Origin: Myrica gale
Taxonomy: Eukaryota; Streptophyta; Magnoliopsida; Fagales; Myricaceae
Length of the DNA stretch: 64,000 nt
Reading direction: 5' to 3'
Assembly (NCBI GenBank): GCA_963930655.1
Contig: OZ005603.1
Location: 27,108,201 to 27,172,200 of the forward strand
Shown here: in pieces, positions 50,771 through 63,858 of the stretch
Layout: every line of letters starts with the position of its first letter
How positions within the stretch are numbered: position 1 is the first letter of the stretch
Notes under the pieces: model-generated
What the model was told of the DNA's origin: nothing
Database searches by the model: none
Seen by the model: the letters and a program-made list of their open reading frames with translations, nothing else
Program-made: the position numbers and the translations under genes

Positions 50771-51665
50771 TATTATCCAGTTCCATGATATTCCAACTAA
50801 TTGGAAATGATTAGAGACCTATCAAAGGAAAATGACAGGAGATAGAATATCAATAATTTCTGCAGATAATCTGTACTATGAGCAGCGGGCAGGCGCCGGC
50901 GGCCGGGTTGGCACCTACACCAGATGGTCATCTGATCTTTATAATTCGTTTAGCCATTTTCTGATATTAGAGTACTTATGCACGTAGCTGGATATATATA
51001 TATATATATATTTCTGATCATGACTTCTCACTCCGTCTACTTCCTACAGAATCTGATCACTAAGAGCTCAAAGCTCGCAACTATGGCAGCCCTTTGGTAA
51101 TTCATTTCATTGGTATTTCTGTTTATGGGGGCAGAAGCTAGCGGTAATGCATGTTATCCAGATTAGAGTGATAATGCCTTAAGAACGCAAGACGACTATG
51201 AGTCTATGAGGTCTGAGGTCCTTCTCCCATTATAATTATCTAGACTTGGGATCCTGCCTAACGCGATCAATAATCAAGAAGCGTCATTATGAAAGGCACT
51301 AAATTGTTCGGTCGACCGTGCCTTCAACGCCTCTTAAGTGCTTTTTTCCCTGTGAACGTACGGAGTTGAAAATGGTTTTTAAGCTGATTGCTTTGGACGT
51401 TTAATGGGCCCTGAAAGCTGCATTTAATTTGCCGTTTCAATTGCGTAATTCTTTCTTTCCCATTAATTAATATATACTAATTTGTAATCTAGAGAAGCTA
51501 TTAACTCATGACATTGGAAATACAGAAAGAAAAAAAGAATAAGAATTAGATCGATATCATGAACTACTTGAACATTTATATTAAAGAAATGAATTGAATT
51601 AAGATTTTCTCTAATTTAGACTTCGATTGGGGTTACAATGTCAATAATGCAATTTAAAAAGATAG
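50771..51665. other. Spacer
   Basis: No gene recognised. A short GC-rich island at 50885-50930 and a TA run near 50996-51010 are present. Confidence 0.4.
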
Positions 51666-51674
51666 ACAAATTAA

Positions 51675-51904
51675 GGGATAAATACAAAATTTGTCTTTGT
51701 GCTATACGCGAAAACCGATTTAATCCCTGATATGAAAAACATAAATTTAGTTTCTGTGATTCTATTTTCGTTTGTCATTGGTCATCCATCAGAGACTGAT
51801 TTTATCACTTTTCTGAAATCACATGGACTAAATTTATATTTTTCATATCACGGAGACTAAATCGATTTTGCGTATAGCACAGAGACTGATTTTACATTTA
51901 TCAC
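51675..51904. mobile_element. MULE-type palindromic MITE, copy 2
   Basis: The same element as 24242-24473, in the same order: GGGATAAATAC, GTGCTATACGCGAAAA, TTCGTTTGTCATTGGTC and the inverse half. The 9-bp flanks ACAAATTAA and ATAAAATAA agree at 7 of 9 positions, so this copy is probably older than copy 1. Confidence 0.8.
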
Positions 51905-51913
51905 ATAAAATAA

Positions 51914-53045
51914 ATTAAATATTGTTGGACAGATGACCAAATTAAGAGAATATATTAATATGAAAGATTTAAGATAACTTAATTTATCTTGTTGACTTTT
52001 AACTACGTGCTAAAATGTCTAAAACTGGAACATGCATGGCTGATAATGTTGTGAGCCAAATTGATAGTTTGGCCTCGTAGTTATCCTTACATGCTTTGAT
52101 TTCTCTCTCTCTCTAGATTATCTTGTGCTTCTTCTTTTTCTTGCTTTTTTTAGTCAAATTGAAGAGGGGGTATAATATCTTTGAACAAGTCACACAATAT
52201 GATGCTCAACTATTTTTCCTTTCCATTTCCCAAATAAGCTATGCTTATGAATCCCACACGTAACCATGAAAAATGCAGCAAAATAGATTTTAATAGTTAA
52301 TTAGCGAAGAGATTTTAAATTAAACGCTAGCTACTTTAATAGTAAACATAAAGGAAATATTTGTCCCATTTGGGATAATGCTTTTTGTAGTACGATCACG
52401 TCATGGAAAATCGGTCTCCTAAAGAATTAGGCACGCAAAAATAATTAGTTTAAGCAAATTAATGTCATCATAGTATCTTGTCAGTTGTCACTGTCATTTT
52501 ATTCTTTTAGAACCAATAAAGAAAAGAAAAAAAAAACCAGCTCGCTAATGGCGGCTCTGAGTTGAATCCGTCCTTACTAAAATGGATCGATGATTTTTTC
52601 ACATTTAGTGTTTGGCCCGACCACCGTGTTAGTAAAACCCAAGTGGAGACTCACCCAAGTGGAGACTCACCAGTCGCCAGTGCCACCACGACAATAGGAT
52701 TGTATTAGTAAAACATTATGCTTTAGGGGGGTAAATTTGGTTTTTTTACATGCACAGAACTTTTTGGCGTCAATTCACGTACCTAACCCACATCCTCGTT
52801 CTAAGTCGGTACACTGGGAACGTTCCTCGATCCTCGTGCTCTGAGAATCCCATGCTGTCCGCTTTGTCATTCACTTCTTTGGTTTCACACTCTTGACTGC
52901 CAATCGGCCTTTTTTTGCAAGATGTAAACGACACGTGGCGCCACTCTCGTAACCCCACATGGTCCTATTTTACGTCTCCTGACGTACGACCTGCTGTCGG
53001 CGGGTGATTATTTTGTTCTCTCTCTCCTACTTAAAGCACGATCTT
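51914..53045. other. Gene-poor spacer
   Basis: No gene, RNA or transposon end supported. A short direct repeat, CCCAAGTGGAGACTCACC, occurs twice at 52638-52672. Confidence 0.4.
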
Positions 53046-53056
53046 GTCCCGAACCG

Positions 53057-53363
53057 GGTAATGTTCGTTTTAATACTTTTTTCAGGATTCTAACTATATT
53101 CACAAATCTACCACCGAACATGTTTAGAATTCAAACACAAATATCAATACATTTTACACAATCTCCAACAATTTTTTAATTTTTTATTCAACATAAATTT
53201 TCTCTCTCTATACTTTTTCACATAACTCTAATACTTTTTTATTAAACAATTACATCAAATCATTTCTCTTTCCACTTTACACAAACACCAATAAAACACT
53301 ATTCAACATAAAAATTCACAACTTTTCTAAAATCCTACATTTTTACTCAACACGAACATAACC
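53057..53363. mobile_element. MITE with GGGTTATGTTCG-type ends
   Basis: Left end GGGTAATGTTCGTTTT, right end ACACGAACATAACCC, inverted to each other. The interior is AT-rich with CTTTTTCACATAACTC-like phrases in opposite orientation to the GTGAAAAAGTG phrase of the Tourist-like family, suggesting a related element. No clear target duplication. Confidence 0.55.
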
Positions 53364-53948
53364 CTGTTCTTCTTTTAAAAAATGGTAAGATAGGGGTTTA
53401 ATAATAAAAAATTTATTAAATAATTTTTTATTATTATAATATTTATTAAAAATCTTTCTCCTACACTTTTTCATCTATCATAATATATATTTACTTTATA
53501 ATATTTCTCAAATCTTAATATCTAAAATTTCTACTCTCAAACATTCCTTAGAGTATAACGATAAATATTTATGTAAAATAGTGTTTTATAGATGTTTTTA
53601 TGTAACTTTTTAATAAAAAATATTGAAATCTGGTAAAAAAAAAATATATAGAAAAAATTTGTTATAATTATTTTTTAAAAATGTATTGAAGTTTATGTAA
53701 AAAGTTGATTTTGTAGATTGTGTTAAATGTATGGTGTTTGTGCTTGAATTTTTAAGATTTTCAATGATAATTTTGTGAATGGATTTAAATCCTAAAAAAA
53801 ATTTAAAAACGAATATGCCCGTTTCTGGTGGGGGATGTCCTATATATATGTAGCTTCCATTAATAATTTTTCGTGGTAACATTACAAAGAGCCCTTTTTT
53901 TTTGTTTTTTCTATTTTATTTTGAAGACTTAAAACAATAATGCCTCCT

Positions 53949-54274
53949 GGTTAAATATATTTTGCACTTTACAACTTTGAGGTATTGACACTTTGCACAT
54001 TTTATCTATTATTTTTATCACATTACACCCATCAATTATTGATTTCAGATACTTTGTACCCTCCCTTAAAATTATCGGTTAAGTTAGACGAAAAATAATT
54101 TTTTATCGTGTGAAATGACAATTTTGTCCCCATATTATTTTTTTTGGAAAATTTTAACAGATGATGTAAAGTGTCTGAAATCAATAGTTGGGAGTGCAAT
54201 GCGACAAAAATAATATATCGAAATGTAAAATATCAATATCCCTAAAATTGAAGAGTGCAAAGTGTATTTAACCC
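53949..54274. mobile_element. MULE-type palindromic MITE
   Basis: Left end GGTTAAATATATTTTGCAC and right end GTGCAAAGTGTATTTAACCC are inverted. The inner halves also mirror each other (ATTGATTTCAGATACTTTG against its inverse). Design and phrases match the palindromes at 2262 and 10978. No target duplication was seen. Confidence 0.65.
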
Positions 54275-54436
54275 ATGATATAAACACTTCACATGTAAAA
54301 ATCTAATTATTATTTTTTTTGATTAAAAAACGAAAGGGAGAATCTTGATCTTTGACCCACATAGTTCCAATTTTTTCCTCGTACAAAAACAACTATATAG
54401 TTTTAGGGTTGCAGTAGCAGTAGGTAGGTTTATTAC

Positions 54437-54459
54437 ATATATATATATATATATATATA
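54437..54459. repeat. (TA)n microsatellite
   Basis: About 11 TA units. Confidence 0.75.
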
Positions 54460-55095
54460 GGAATCTTAGCTATCGAGTTGGGACAAATTAATTTATGGAG
54501 CTCCACTAACGAGATCTAATTCTCTCGGTCATGACACATCGACGCTTCAAAAGCAAGCACGTTGGTTGAACCTTTCAAAGTCCTTTCCGTGGCTTGAAGT
54601 TGTTCCCACATGGTCCGCAGAGAAATAATTGGAGAATATTCACGCGTATAGAAAGTGGGACAGACAGCTCATTTCCAACGCCGTGTGTGCAGCAAAGGCT
54701 AAATAAAACGACAATTAATTAGCCCCCCAGCAGATTGTGTTCACAATTAATCACACCGCGATTGAGTTGGACGCTTCAGGGCAGCCTAGTTGGAAATTCT
54801 CTCTTAAGATTATGATACGTGTGAACGTATCAAAATAGGGAAGAAGACAAAGATTACTAAGCGATTGTGTTTCCTCTTGTCATAGACCCAGAAAGGCGTA
54901 CGGTAATGTGGACTGTAGTGGGTATTATTATGTTCATCTAATAATCTGAAAAGCAAATTATAATGTTAGCTATTGTACGTTTCTTATTGGCATTATGTTA
55001 AAAACGCTTAATTAGGACAAGAATAATGGTTGTTAAAGAAACAAATGATTTCGAGGAATCAATCTTGGTCCATGCTGCATTATATAATTAGTCAA
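54460..55095. other. Gene-poor spacer
   Basis: No gene or transposon end recognised. Confidence 0.4.
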
Positions 55096-55099
55096 TTAT

Positions 55100-55276
55100 G
55101 GGTATGTTTGTTTACCGAAATTTTGAGGAATATTCTTAAAATTTTGAGAATCTTTTGAACGTTGAAGTTTATTGGGGTTTGTGAAAAGTTTGAAGTGTAT
55201 GTGTAAAAGTTGAAAATTTTGAATTATGTTTGTTTTGTTGGAAATTTTGGGCCCCAAAATTTTGGACAAACAAACA
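55100..55276. mobile_element. Tourist-like MITE, divergent subfamily
   Basis: Left end GGGTATGTTTGTTTACCG, right end ACAAACAAACATATG, inverted to each other and set after TTA. The interior (AAATTTTGAGGAATATTC) differs from the main family. Confidence 0.55.
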
Positions 55277-56518
55277 TATGTCGTGTTAAGAAATTATTCT
55301 TAATCATTATTTATCTGAGTTACAATGAGGAATAATTATTTTCTGTTTATTTTGTACATGATTGAGTACCTTATTTTGATTGATTAATTACCTTTAATTA
55401 TTAAAACTGGTATCTTTAAAGAACGTCCCTGGTCAATTGGTGGCATACAAAGCTACCATTATCATTAATTAATAAAACTAACTCTTCTTGCTGCATGAGA
55501 GTAAATACAAAGTTGGCCAATATAATTTGCACCGTTTTAAAATTTTAAAACTCATCAAATTAATCACTTCAGTTTAAAATTCATCAAAACTTTAGTCTCT
55601 CTGCAGCCCTTCAAATATGAAGAATTTAAAATTTAAGGGGACTAATTTGATGGGTTGTAAAGTTTATAGACGAATTTGATTTTAGTGCAAATCATAGGAC
55701 AATTTTGTATTTATCCTTTAAAATTACTCCAAGTGGCCTCATTTTTTTTTTTAAATTGGAAGATACTAATTAAATATTTTTCAGCTGTTTTAAAAATTAA
55801 ATCACTTTACTCTTATTTTTTTTTTCAATTATATATATACCTCGATTCCTAAATTTTGTGCAATAATACTTTCTTTCGTGCTAGGGGATGTTCGGTTAGT
55901 AAAAAATTGTAAAATTTTTAAAATTTTGATAGAATTTTGAATATTTATGTATATTAAAGTTTTGCACATTTTTGTGTAAAAGTTGGTGAATATTTTTAAA
56001 AACATTTAATTTTTATTAAGAGTTTGTAAAAAGATGTAAATAGATGATTTGATGTAATTTTTTAATAAAAATAATTGAAGGTAGGTGAAAAAGTATGAAG
56101 AGAAAATATTTGTTATAATTTTATTGGAAAATGTATTGAAATTTGTGTGAAAAGTTGTTAAAAATTGTGTAAAAGGTATTGATGTTAGTGTAGAAATTTT
56201 TAATATTTGAGATGTTATTTTTATAAATTTTATTGAATCCTATTATATCCTTCTAAAATACTTTTACAAATCAACATGTAATAGATTAAATCAGTAATTG
56301 CAACCTCTACTTTTAGCCGACAATTTTTTTTAAAGGTTTTCCGACATAGACAACAGTTCAGTGGAAATTGAACAAAAAACTCCCCCTAGGTGGTCTTGGT
56401 CCAGCTGGAAATGCTTACTCTTGTAGTCATCGGTTTACTGTTTTCTGATGGTCTGGAAACCGTGTATTTTCTCCACCTTTATTTTTTTTCTTCATTGATT
56501 TATTTTATTATTTGTAAT
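55277..56518. other. AT-rich repeat-like region
   Basis: A left end GGGGATGTTCGGTTAG at 55885 resembles the GGGTTATGTTCG MITE type, but no right end was found. No gene seen. Confidence 0.35.
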
Positions 56519-56902
56519 AAGACTGTCTATTGGCCGGTTCGTTCTGGTCCGGCAGGTTAAACCGGACATTTGTGAAGTGAGCATACTAATAGAACCGGTC
56601 CGGTCCGGTCCTCGGTTTCACTGATCCGGATTGGCCGGTTTGGACCATGTCATTTTGGGCATTTTTTGGGTTGAGTCTCTTAAATTTTTTTTCTTCTTTT
56701 TTAAGGCCTTTTTTGGGTTTTTTTTTGAGTTTTTTTTACCTGTTTGAAGTTGTATATTCCGGTCCGGTTTCAGTTTTCCATATGGGTAACCCGAAACCGG
56801 ACCAGAGTACACCGGTCTCGGTCTGAGTTGGCCAAAAGCGATCCAATTTCGGTCCGAATTGGTTAAAACCGGATCGGTTCGGCCGATTTTTGGACAGTCC
56901 TA
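56519..56902. mobile_element. Small hAT-like element rich in CCGGTCC motifs
   Basis: Ends are TAAGACTGTCTATTGGCCG on the left and, inverted, TTTTTGGACAGTCCTA on the right. The 8-bp flanks ATTTGTAA and ATTTATAA differ at one position, fitting an aged hAT target duplication. Subterminal CCGGTCCGG repeats resemble those around the hAT transposase remnant near 3400-3470. Confidence 0.65.
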
Positions 56903-57826
56903 ATTTATAATATGGCTTCCGCCACGCGTTGTGCATGCGCATTATTACATAATTTTATTTCTTAAAACATTTTCCAATAATTATTTAATTTTTGGCGTGT
57001 GTACATATATCTGAAAATTTCAATTTCATAAAATGGGTTTGGGAGGTTTAAGCCGACAGAGCCTGTCTAGATAAACACCCAACGTCCTGATCTGACTGCT
57101 ACTAACGAGTCAACAAAAAGAAAACCACGGCACCGCCAAGGAGGTCGGTTCTCTGTGGCCTGTTTGTTGGGAGCGAAATTTTGCTTTATTTCTTTTTATA
57201 TATAAAATATTTATTTACAGATATAATTAAATTTTGCAAAATATTTTGTTAGAAAAAAAGAACGAGCTCGAAAGGACGGACCTCTTCTTACACATAAATA
57301 ATCTATTTCCTTTTAAGTCCTTTCTTCTACGTACGTTATTTAAGTCCTTCGTTCTATCTACGTTACTAAAGGAAGATGTTCAGCTAACTTGTATTTTGAA
57401 ATTTTTATGTGATATTAATTTGAGATCGAGGTATAATTGGGCTTTATACCGAACTACATGTTATTTTCTAATTTACACCTCAAATTATCGATAATTTTAC
57501 ACTTTGTATCATAGTTTAAGATATTACCGTTAAAATCAATAAAAATGAAACACATTATACAATTTTAACTAATCAGAATTGCTATGTTAAAATTAATAAA
57601 AAAAAAATAAAAAAAAATAATCTTTCTTTCCCCATCAAATCATGATACATCCTTAATAGTCAAATTGTATCCTGACTATTGTTATTTTGAAGTATAATGA
57701 GTCAAGTTTTTTTAATTTGAAGTACAAATTGCAAAACTAATAGTAATTAGAGATCGCAAAACCTAATTTGCCCTTATCCGGTGGTGGTTATTCTCGGCAA
57801 AATTGAAGAGAGTTTTGCTGAAGATC
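56903..57826. other. AT-rich spacer
   Basis: No gene recognised. Phrases around 57480-57770 resemble parts of the dimer at 22447-22825. Confidence 0.35.
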
Positions 57827-57829
57827 TGG

Positions 57830-58232
57830 GAGATGTTCGGTTTATAACAAAAGTCAGGATTTGAAACGAACTTCATTATGGTTCGGCAAAAACCGAAGAA
57901 AAATGAGAATTCCAATGCAACAACGCCTGCAGCTCCCTGCCCCTACTCTTTTCGGCTGTCCCCTGCAGCTCCCCCTGCATTCCAGCTTTCGATACAACTT
58001 TTTTGTCCTTTTTTTTAAACCTTTAAATATTCAACTTTTGACCATTCCAGCCTCTTTCGTTGAACAGATTTGTGTTTTTTGTTTGTTTTTTTAATTTTTA
58101 AATATTCAAATTTTAATAAAAAAATAATAAATTCAATATTTTTTTTACACATCGTCAATCTCTACACAAATACTAATACAACTTTAAAATCACCTAAAAA
58201 TTCACAAAACTCTTCAAACCGAACATAACCCT
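57830..58232. mobile_element. MITE with GGGTTATGTTCGGTTT-type ends
   Basis: Left end GGGAGATGTTCGGTTT and right end AAACCGAACATAACCC are inverted. The ~400-bp interior has no protein. Same terminal style as 53057-53363. Confidence 0.6.
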
Positions 58233-58955
58233 GGATGATTAAGAGCTTACGTGAAGCATTATTATTGCCACTTCCTTTCCCAAAAAAAAAATAATATAAA
58301 AACATTATTTTAGCCAATGAGGTGCTAGCTACTCTTGTCTAGCCTGAGTTTCCAGGCATGATTTGCGCCTGTAAAATATGAAAACTGCACTCCTTATGGC
58401 TTATTCGGATTAGAATTCCTAAAACGACAGTACATCACTAGCATGGACAATGGCCCAAACAAGATTTCCAGTTGTGATCACAGATATGGAAGATGGCCCA
58501 CGAAGAAAGCCCTTTACTTTCTGGCTACATTAACACCACCTAAAATTTTTCGTTCTCTTATAGATTGCTCTCTACAGGTCGAGACCCAAGGAATAATTCT
58601 GGGAGCGTTGACCATGCCACTTCAATTTGGCCAACAAAGAGAAAAGCAAGAGATCTTTTTCACTATTCCTGTCCAATTCAAAGAGGCAGGATCATGGAAT
58701 AAGGAATAAATTTACACAGAATTTGAACTTTCATTCTCTTTAAACAGCGTTCAACTCTTGGTCAAAAAGAAACATATGGACAAAGCCCAACATATTAAAA
58801 ACCTCATTGAATGGTGTAGCAGAAGCTGCAAGTGCAGAAGCCCGATGATAACTTATTGATCCGAAAAGCAAACAAAGAAAACAGAAATATGGGTAGGCAT
58901 CAAGAAACAAGTACTATAGTCGGCAGGCTCCTGAGGATAAGAGTTCTTCGCCTAA
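58233..58955. other. 3' flank of the SSUH2-like gene
   Basis: No other gene supported. The small open frame at 58443-58709 matches no family I know. Confidence 0.35.
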
Positions 58956-61900
58956 TCAAAGCTTCAACCACTCCAAGCAAGGACATAACCCCCAGCAAAA
59001 CCGAGAAGGATAGTAGTCCTTCAAGTAGACCTCCCTGCTATAACCAATAATATAGAAACTGAAGGATCTAGCACGGTGAGACATGGTGACACGTGTAACT
59101 GGCACCACGGAGATGGTATGCCTCTCACAGATGACCCTACAAGAGGGAGGGACAGGAGCTCTTTCAGCGATAACTTCGGAAGAAAACTTGTTCAGGAAGA
59201 AAGAGTCAGCAAAGAAGGCTGGAGTGCATTGATGTGCCTGAGTATTACACAACTGGACACCTTTGGCTCTGTGGAAGACCTCATCAGGAACTGACGCTGC
59301 TCCACTTGTTGCACTAACTTTTCGAGTTGAAAGCGTCTTCCTGTAACAACATTAATTAAAAAGACTCTGCAGTGGGTTATGTATCCTTTTTAAGCTAATA
59401 GAGATGAAGTCTATCACTAAATTATTGACTACATAAATTGGTTTCCTTCACAAAATCTCCCATCTGGGAAAACCAAGCAGGCAGTGACGGATGTTTAAAC
59501 ATGAGTAATGATCCTTATCAACCAAGACAGTTTGGTAATTAATGATTTCATGACGTATAAATGGCCTACAAAAAATCATAGCTGTAATAGGAGATTATAT
59601 CCCATAAATATCTGGCAACTTTGCCCCTATATACCGTGGAGGCAGCTTGTACGTTAGCCCCTCTGGCTTACCTTTCAGACACCATTCAGTCCAAAAGTAC
59701 CTATCTAAAGTGACATTCAATGGTATAAAAATCCTTCTACTCAATAACATGAACAATGGATCACTTAATCTTTCCTGCCAGCCAGACATGCCCTTGAGAG
59801 GTGACCAAAGTCCCTATTTGTTTGATGATCAAATTCAAATCACTTAGCAGACAGGGAAACCATCAAGGTGGTTCCACATATCAAAGAATGTCTTAACCAA
59901 GAAAAAACATAAAGGGTATAGACAACTTGTTCTAATAGATCTGCGTCTTAATATGCACTACCATGATCAACTCAAATGCACAGAAAGTTTTGAACCTCAT
60001 TCATTAAGCAATGCAGGTTGATTATCCTGTCCAAAAGGCACAGCATATTATACACATCACAACTGCATACATACCATCTAACAATGGCAACCTTGCGTGA
60101 CAGAAGAGAACCACTTCCACGACATTTTTCACATTTTATAAGCCCACGAGATGCACAGGTTGCACAAGGAATGTTTCCGCTGCCGTTACATTTGGCACAT
60201 CTGCAAAGACAGCATTTTCCTCTGTTAATGGACCATGCAATTCACACCACTGCAAGAAAATAGCTATACAGTTGCAACAAGTGAAGCTAACATGAAATGC
60301 ACATGGAGCTCAACCGTCAAAACTGTTCATGCTAAATATCCTCTTGTACTACTTAGGCAGAAGTGAGGTTCCCAATAGAAGATATCTAAAGCACAGACAT
60401 GAAAGTTTGACTGCAGGATAATCATGTCAGAGCGTGAACCCAGCTGTGATTGCATTCCCATAGAGATAGAAGTATTAACCAGTAAAAACTCACATTGCGT
60501 CTGATCCATCTCTGCGGGCAATCAAACCTCTTCCGTAACAAGTAGGGCATTGGGTCATCTGATTCTCCCCAGGTTCTTGATCTGCATTGCATTTAGGACA
60601 GACATTATCTCCCCGTCCGGCACATCCTGCAAGTCTCAGCCAACCATGCCAATTTAATATTCTTGTACATTTAAATTTTAAATACTTTGCTAACCCCATA
60701 TAATTTATAATTTCAGAAGGTTACCTGGGCATTTTTCAATGGTTTCAGAATGAGGGATTTTTTCCTGTGACTCTTTAGAAGGGATAAATAGGACCGGGAA
60801 CTCAGACCTTAAGTCCAATTCCCAGATTCCAAGTTCATGTCCACTATCCCTTCCATCAATATTCCCACCAAGATATGGCTCTGTTTCTCTTATTGTTTCC
60901 CTTTCCTCTATAAAAGTATCTAGAGTTCCTACATAAACATTGCAGTCTTCCACCGCATGAATCTTCCATGTCCGAGCTGGCCGACTTCCCCAACAGCAAC
61001 GATGACCGACATGATCTATGAGCAATTCACGTATCTCTACTTCATCCAATAATTGACTGCATATGGATAATTGCATTAAAAAAAAATTTGCTCTGATGTG
61101 CCAATTTTCTACTTCTTAAAAGTTCATCAAGAAAAGATAGATACAAATAGCCAAAAAAAAAAACTTCAGTGAAAAAAATGCCTTAAATGAACATTTCCAG
61201 AGCTGACTGTGATTCCTGAATGAGCTAAGACCTATCTCTGGTATAAAACACCAATTATAACCATGGAAGATCTCCACGTGCAATCTTCCAAAATTATCTC
61301 CATGTGACAAGAATCAGCATGCTTTTGGGCAGTAGTGGGTGAAACAAAGTGTTTTTTTGACTATGGCATCATGGGTGGTGTAAAAGATCCAATTTACTTG
61401 CTCACATTCTCTGCTTTTGCATGCATGATAATCAACGTGCAAGTTATCGTGAACAAATGGCAGAAGGAAGATAAAATCCTCCTTTTTCAAGCAAATTTCT
61501 TCAAAATAAATAAATGATAACTAAAGTTTTTTCTGACATGATGTTTCCACTCTTACAGAAGAATGTTGTTAATATGTCAACAAAATCTCTGGCTTTAGTC
61601 TAGAATTGCACTTCCCCTGAAAATCCCTAAACTGTGAGACTTCAATAGTAGAGATAGTTTCTATTTCGTGTTTATGCATTCGAAAATCCACATCACTATT
61701 ATATTCCAATCGTGAAACCCTCACAAAAGAATTGGATGATTGCTAAAGCCCTCAACATAGCTGGTAAAGATTGATACCATGCCAGCATTGCAGGAGCATT
61801 GTATCAGTTTTAAGATTGATAGACCGATACTGTAGCTCGATGACCTTATAAACTATAGGATTAGTTTCATTGAAATCCAGCTTTTAAGACTAGGTCTACA

Positions 61901-62815
61901 ATAAGAAATATACCTCCGGAAGGTGGTTCCACCATAATCTCCTCCATATCCACCTTGATAAGCAATAACTTGCTCTGAAAAAAGTGCCTCATAAGTAATA
62001 ATTTAATAGTCAAAACAACGAAGACTTAATGGGAGAGAACAAAAAACTACTCGGTGTTAAAGTGAACTGTAACTCAGTATCAGTCTCCTTTGCTTCATGA
62101 GACAATAGTGCATCATTTATGTGACTTCATCTTCTTGAAGTGAAATGGATAAAAAAAAAAGAAATAGTTTCAAACACAAAATTAAATTTGAAGGCATGTC
62201 AATGTGGAATTTTTTGCATCTTGCTTTCTTAAAAACCAAAGATTAGACATCTAAATTTCTCTTATTTTCCTACATTTCTGCGAAACTAAACGAGAACACA
62301 CACGAATAGTCGACATAGAAAACAGAACAAGGGATTGATAAAACACCAGCTAAATTCTAAATCCGTGATACCATTTTCTAAGGCTCAAACTACCTCAGAC
62401 CCATCAATTAAAACCGAAAACCCACGTCATGACGTCAAGATGAGCAAGGTGGGAAACATAGGTGTACCATTAGGATCGGGCTCCGGCGAACTAACCAAAG
62501 CGCCATGGAGTGAAGGCGGGTAGCGGTCGGAAAACGAAGAGGCCGATCGAATCTCTTCGACGCTGACTTCAGTGCCGCCGCCGGCCAACGAAGCGGTAGG
62601 AATCACAGACCCCGTTCGACCCACGTACTGGTACGAGCTCCATTTTCCGTGCTCTTTTTCTCCCGCTTCACTTCTTTGTTCTTCACATATAAACAATACC
62701 AGAAAGCAATATTTGGCAAACAATATAATGAGTTGGAATTTTTTCAAAACAAAGAAAAAGGAAGAAAATTTGGCTAAATTTGTAGGAGTTCACCTGAGAG
62801 CAGAGGCTCCTCCAT
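58956..62815 (-). CDS. SSUH2-like protein with DnaJ-type cysteine-rich domain
   Basis: Seven exons, 62815-62794, 62680-62468, 61974-61914, 61056-60725, 60626-60494, 60200-60075 and 59340-58956, join in frame to 423 residues. The first exon codes only MEEPLLS plus one base. The middle carries TRTWKIHAVEDCNVYVGTL-like and IWELDLRSEFPVLFIPSKES. From about residue 205 to 290 come repeated CxxC units (CPGCAGRG, VCPKCN, QCPTCYGRG, CAKCNGSG, PCATC, KCEKCRGSG), the zinc-binding pattern of DnaJ/Hsp40. The C-terminal domain has QCTPAFFADSFFLNKFSS, RHTISVVPVTRVTMSH and ends CWGLCPCLEWLKL. There is no J domain, so it is not a full co-chaperone. Animal SSUH2 has been linked to tooth formation; the plant role is unknown. 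Confidence 0.9.
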
Positions 62816-63146
62816 GACTATGCAGTTGTGTGTGTTAGACAGCGAATGAAAATGAAGATGAAGTACAAATAGTGCAAATTTTCTTAACAGGTAAGGAAGG
62901 AGAAGATGAAGTCATAGATCATTATAAGCCTATGAAAGCTTTGTTGGTCTTGGATCTCTCAAGTGAACGTGTTGGGTCCACTCCAATCTCCATTAGTCCA
63001 ATCTTCTTAATCCACGCAGATAAAAATGATGTCGAACAAAGCACCGACTACTACGAGTCGGTCACTCTGTTGTAGTTGCTTTGGTTGTTATTTGGAAGTT
63101 GGAACTTAGAGGCAAGGGCTTTGGACTCGTCCGTGAATGTGATCCA
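62816..63146. other. Upstream flank of the SSUH2-like gene
   Basis: Promoter region for the minus-strand gene. The open frame at 62872-63075 has no recognised likeness. Confidence 0.35.
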
Positions 63147-63378
63147 GGTTATAGGAAGCAATGTCGCAAGCACGTCTCCATGGGCCATTTGAACCAGTGT
63201 GGCCCATAGTTCGGCAGTGGTCGAAGGCAACCGCGGGCGGAAGATTGTTTGTTATCGAATTGGACTAATGGGCCCGTTTATGGAGAATTGCTATCTGCCT
63301 TCGACCACTGCCGAACTATGGGCCACACTGGTTCAAATGGCCCATGGAGACGTGCTTGCGACATTGCTTTCTATAACC
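63147..63378. repeat. 83-bp near-perfect inverted repeat with 66-bp spacer
   Basis: Left arm 63147-63229 (starts GGTTATAGGAAGCAATGTCG) is matched by right arm 63296-63378 (ends CGACATTGCTTTCTATAACC) with one mismatch. The spacer is 63230-63295. A transcript would form a long hairpin. No flanking target duplication was seen, and a TA run follows the right arm. It could be a fold-back transposon, a young inverted duplication or a small-RNA locus. Confidence 0.9.
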
Positions 63379-63714
63379 ATATATATATATATTTGTAATG
63401 ATTAATTTTTTTTACTATTTGTGACATTGGTGGAGCCCATAGAAGATATGTTTGGAAAGAATTTTTTTTAAAAATTATTTGCTTTTCAATTCCTCGCTAG
63501 CATTTCTTGTGAACTTGACCAATTTCTTAGTAGATTTTCTATTACCCTCTGGCATGTGTCCTGAGCTTGCTTGGATATATTGCATGTTGTCTCGGCCTAA
63601 TCTATTCACTGACATTTCAGATTGATAAACATTTGGCCTATAAAAGAAAAATTGGACATTTTTCTAATACATTTGTTTCCTGCTTTTGGGAATGAATGTT
63701 CTTCAATTTTCCAG

Positions 63715-63858
63715 GTTTCGGGGAATGCCAAAGGGGCCGTTGCCGTGGTTCTCTCAATTTTGATGTTTAGAAACCCAACTTCTGTTATTGGTATAGCCGG
63801 CTATGTACAGTGCATCAAAGAAGAAGCACAGATGAAAACGTATATCGTGTCTGCATAG
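63715..63858 (+). pseudogene. Isolated exon fragment of a sugar-phosphate translocator-like protein
   Basis: After a good acceptor (CAATTTTCCAG) the frame reads [20 protein letters not shown] followed by [10 protein letters not shown]. This resembles the last transmembrane region of plant triose-phosphate/nucleotide-sugar translocators, where (L/S)GN(A/V)KGxVAVVxSxLxFRNPV is conserved. After GY the sequence departs from the family ([11 protein letters not shown]) and soon stops. No earlier exons were found within the window, so it is probably a stray or decayed fragment. The last ~140 bases of the window hold nothing recognisable. Confidence 0.6.

Noticed and set aside
50885-50930. GC-rich patch as another hAT fragment
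   Set aside because: It shares only a few short motifs (GGCACCTACACC) with the hAT family, too little to claim kinship.
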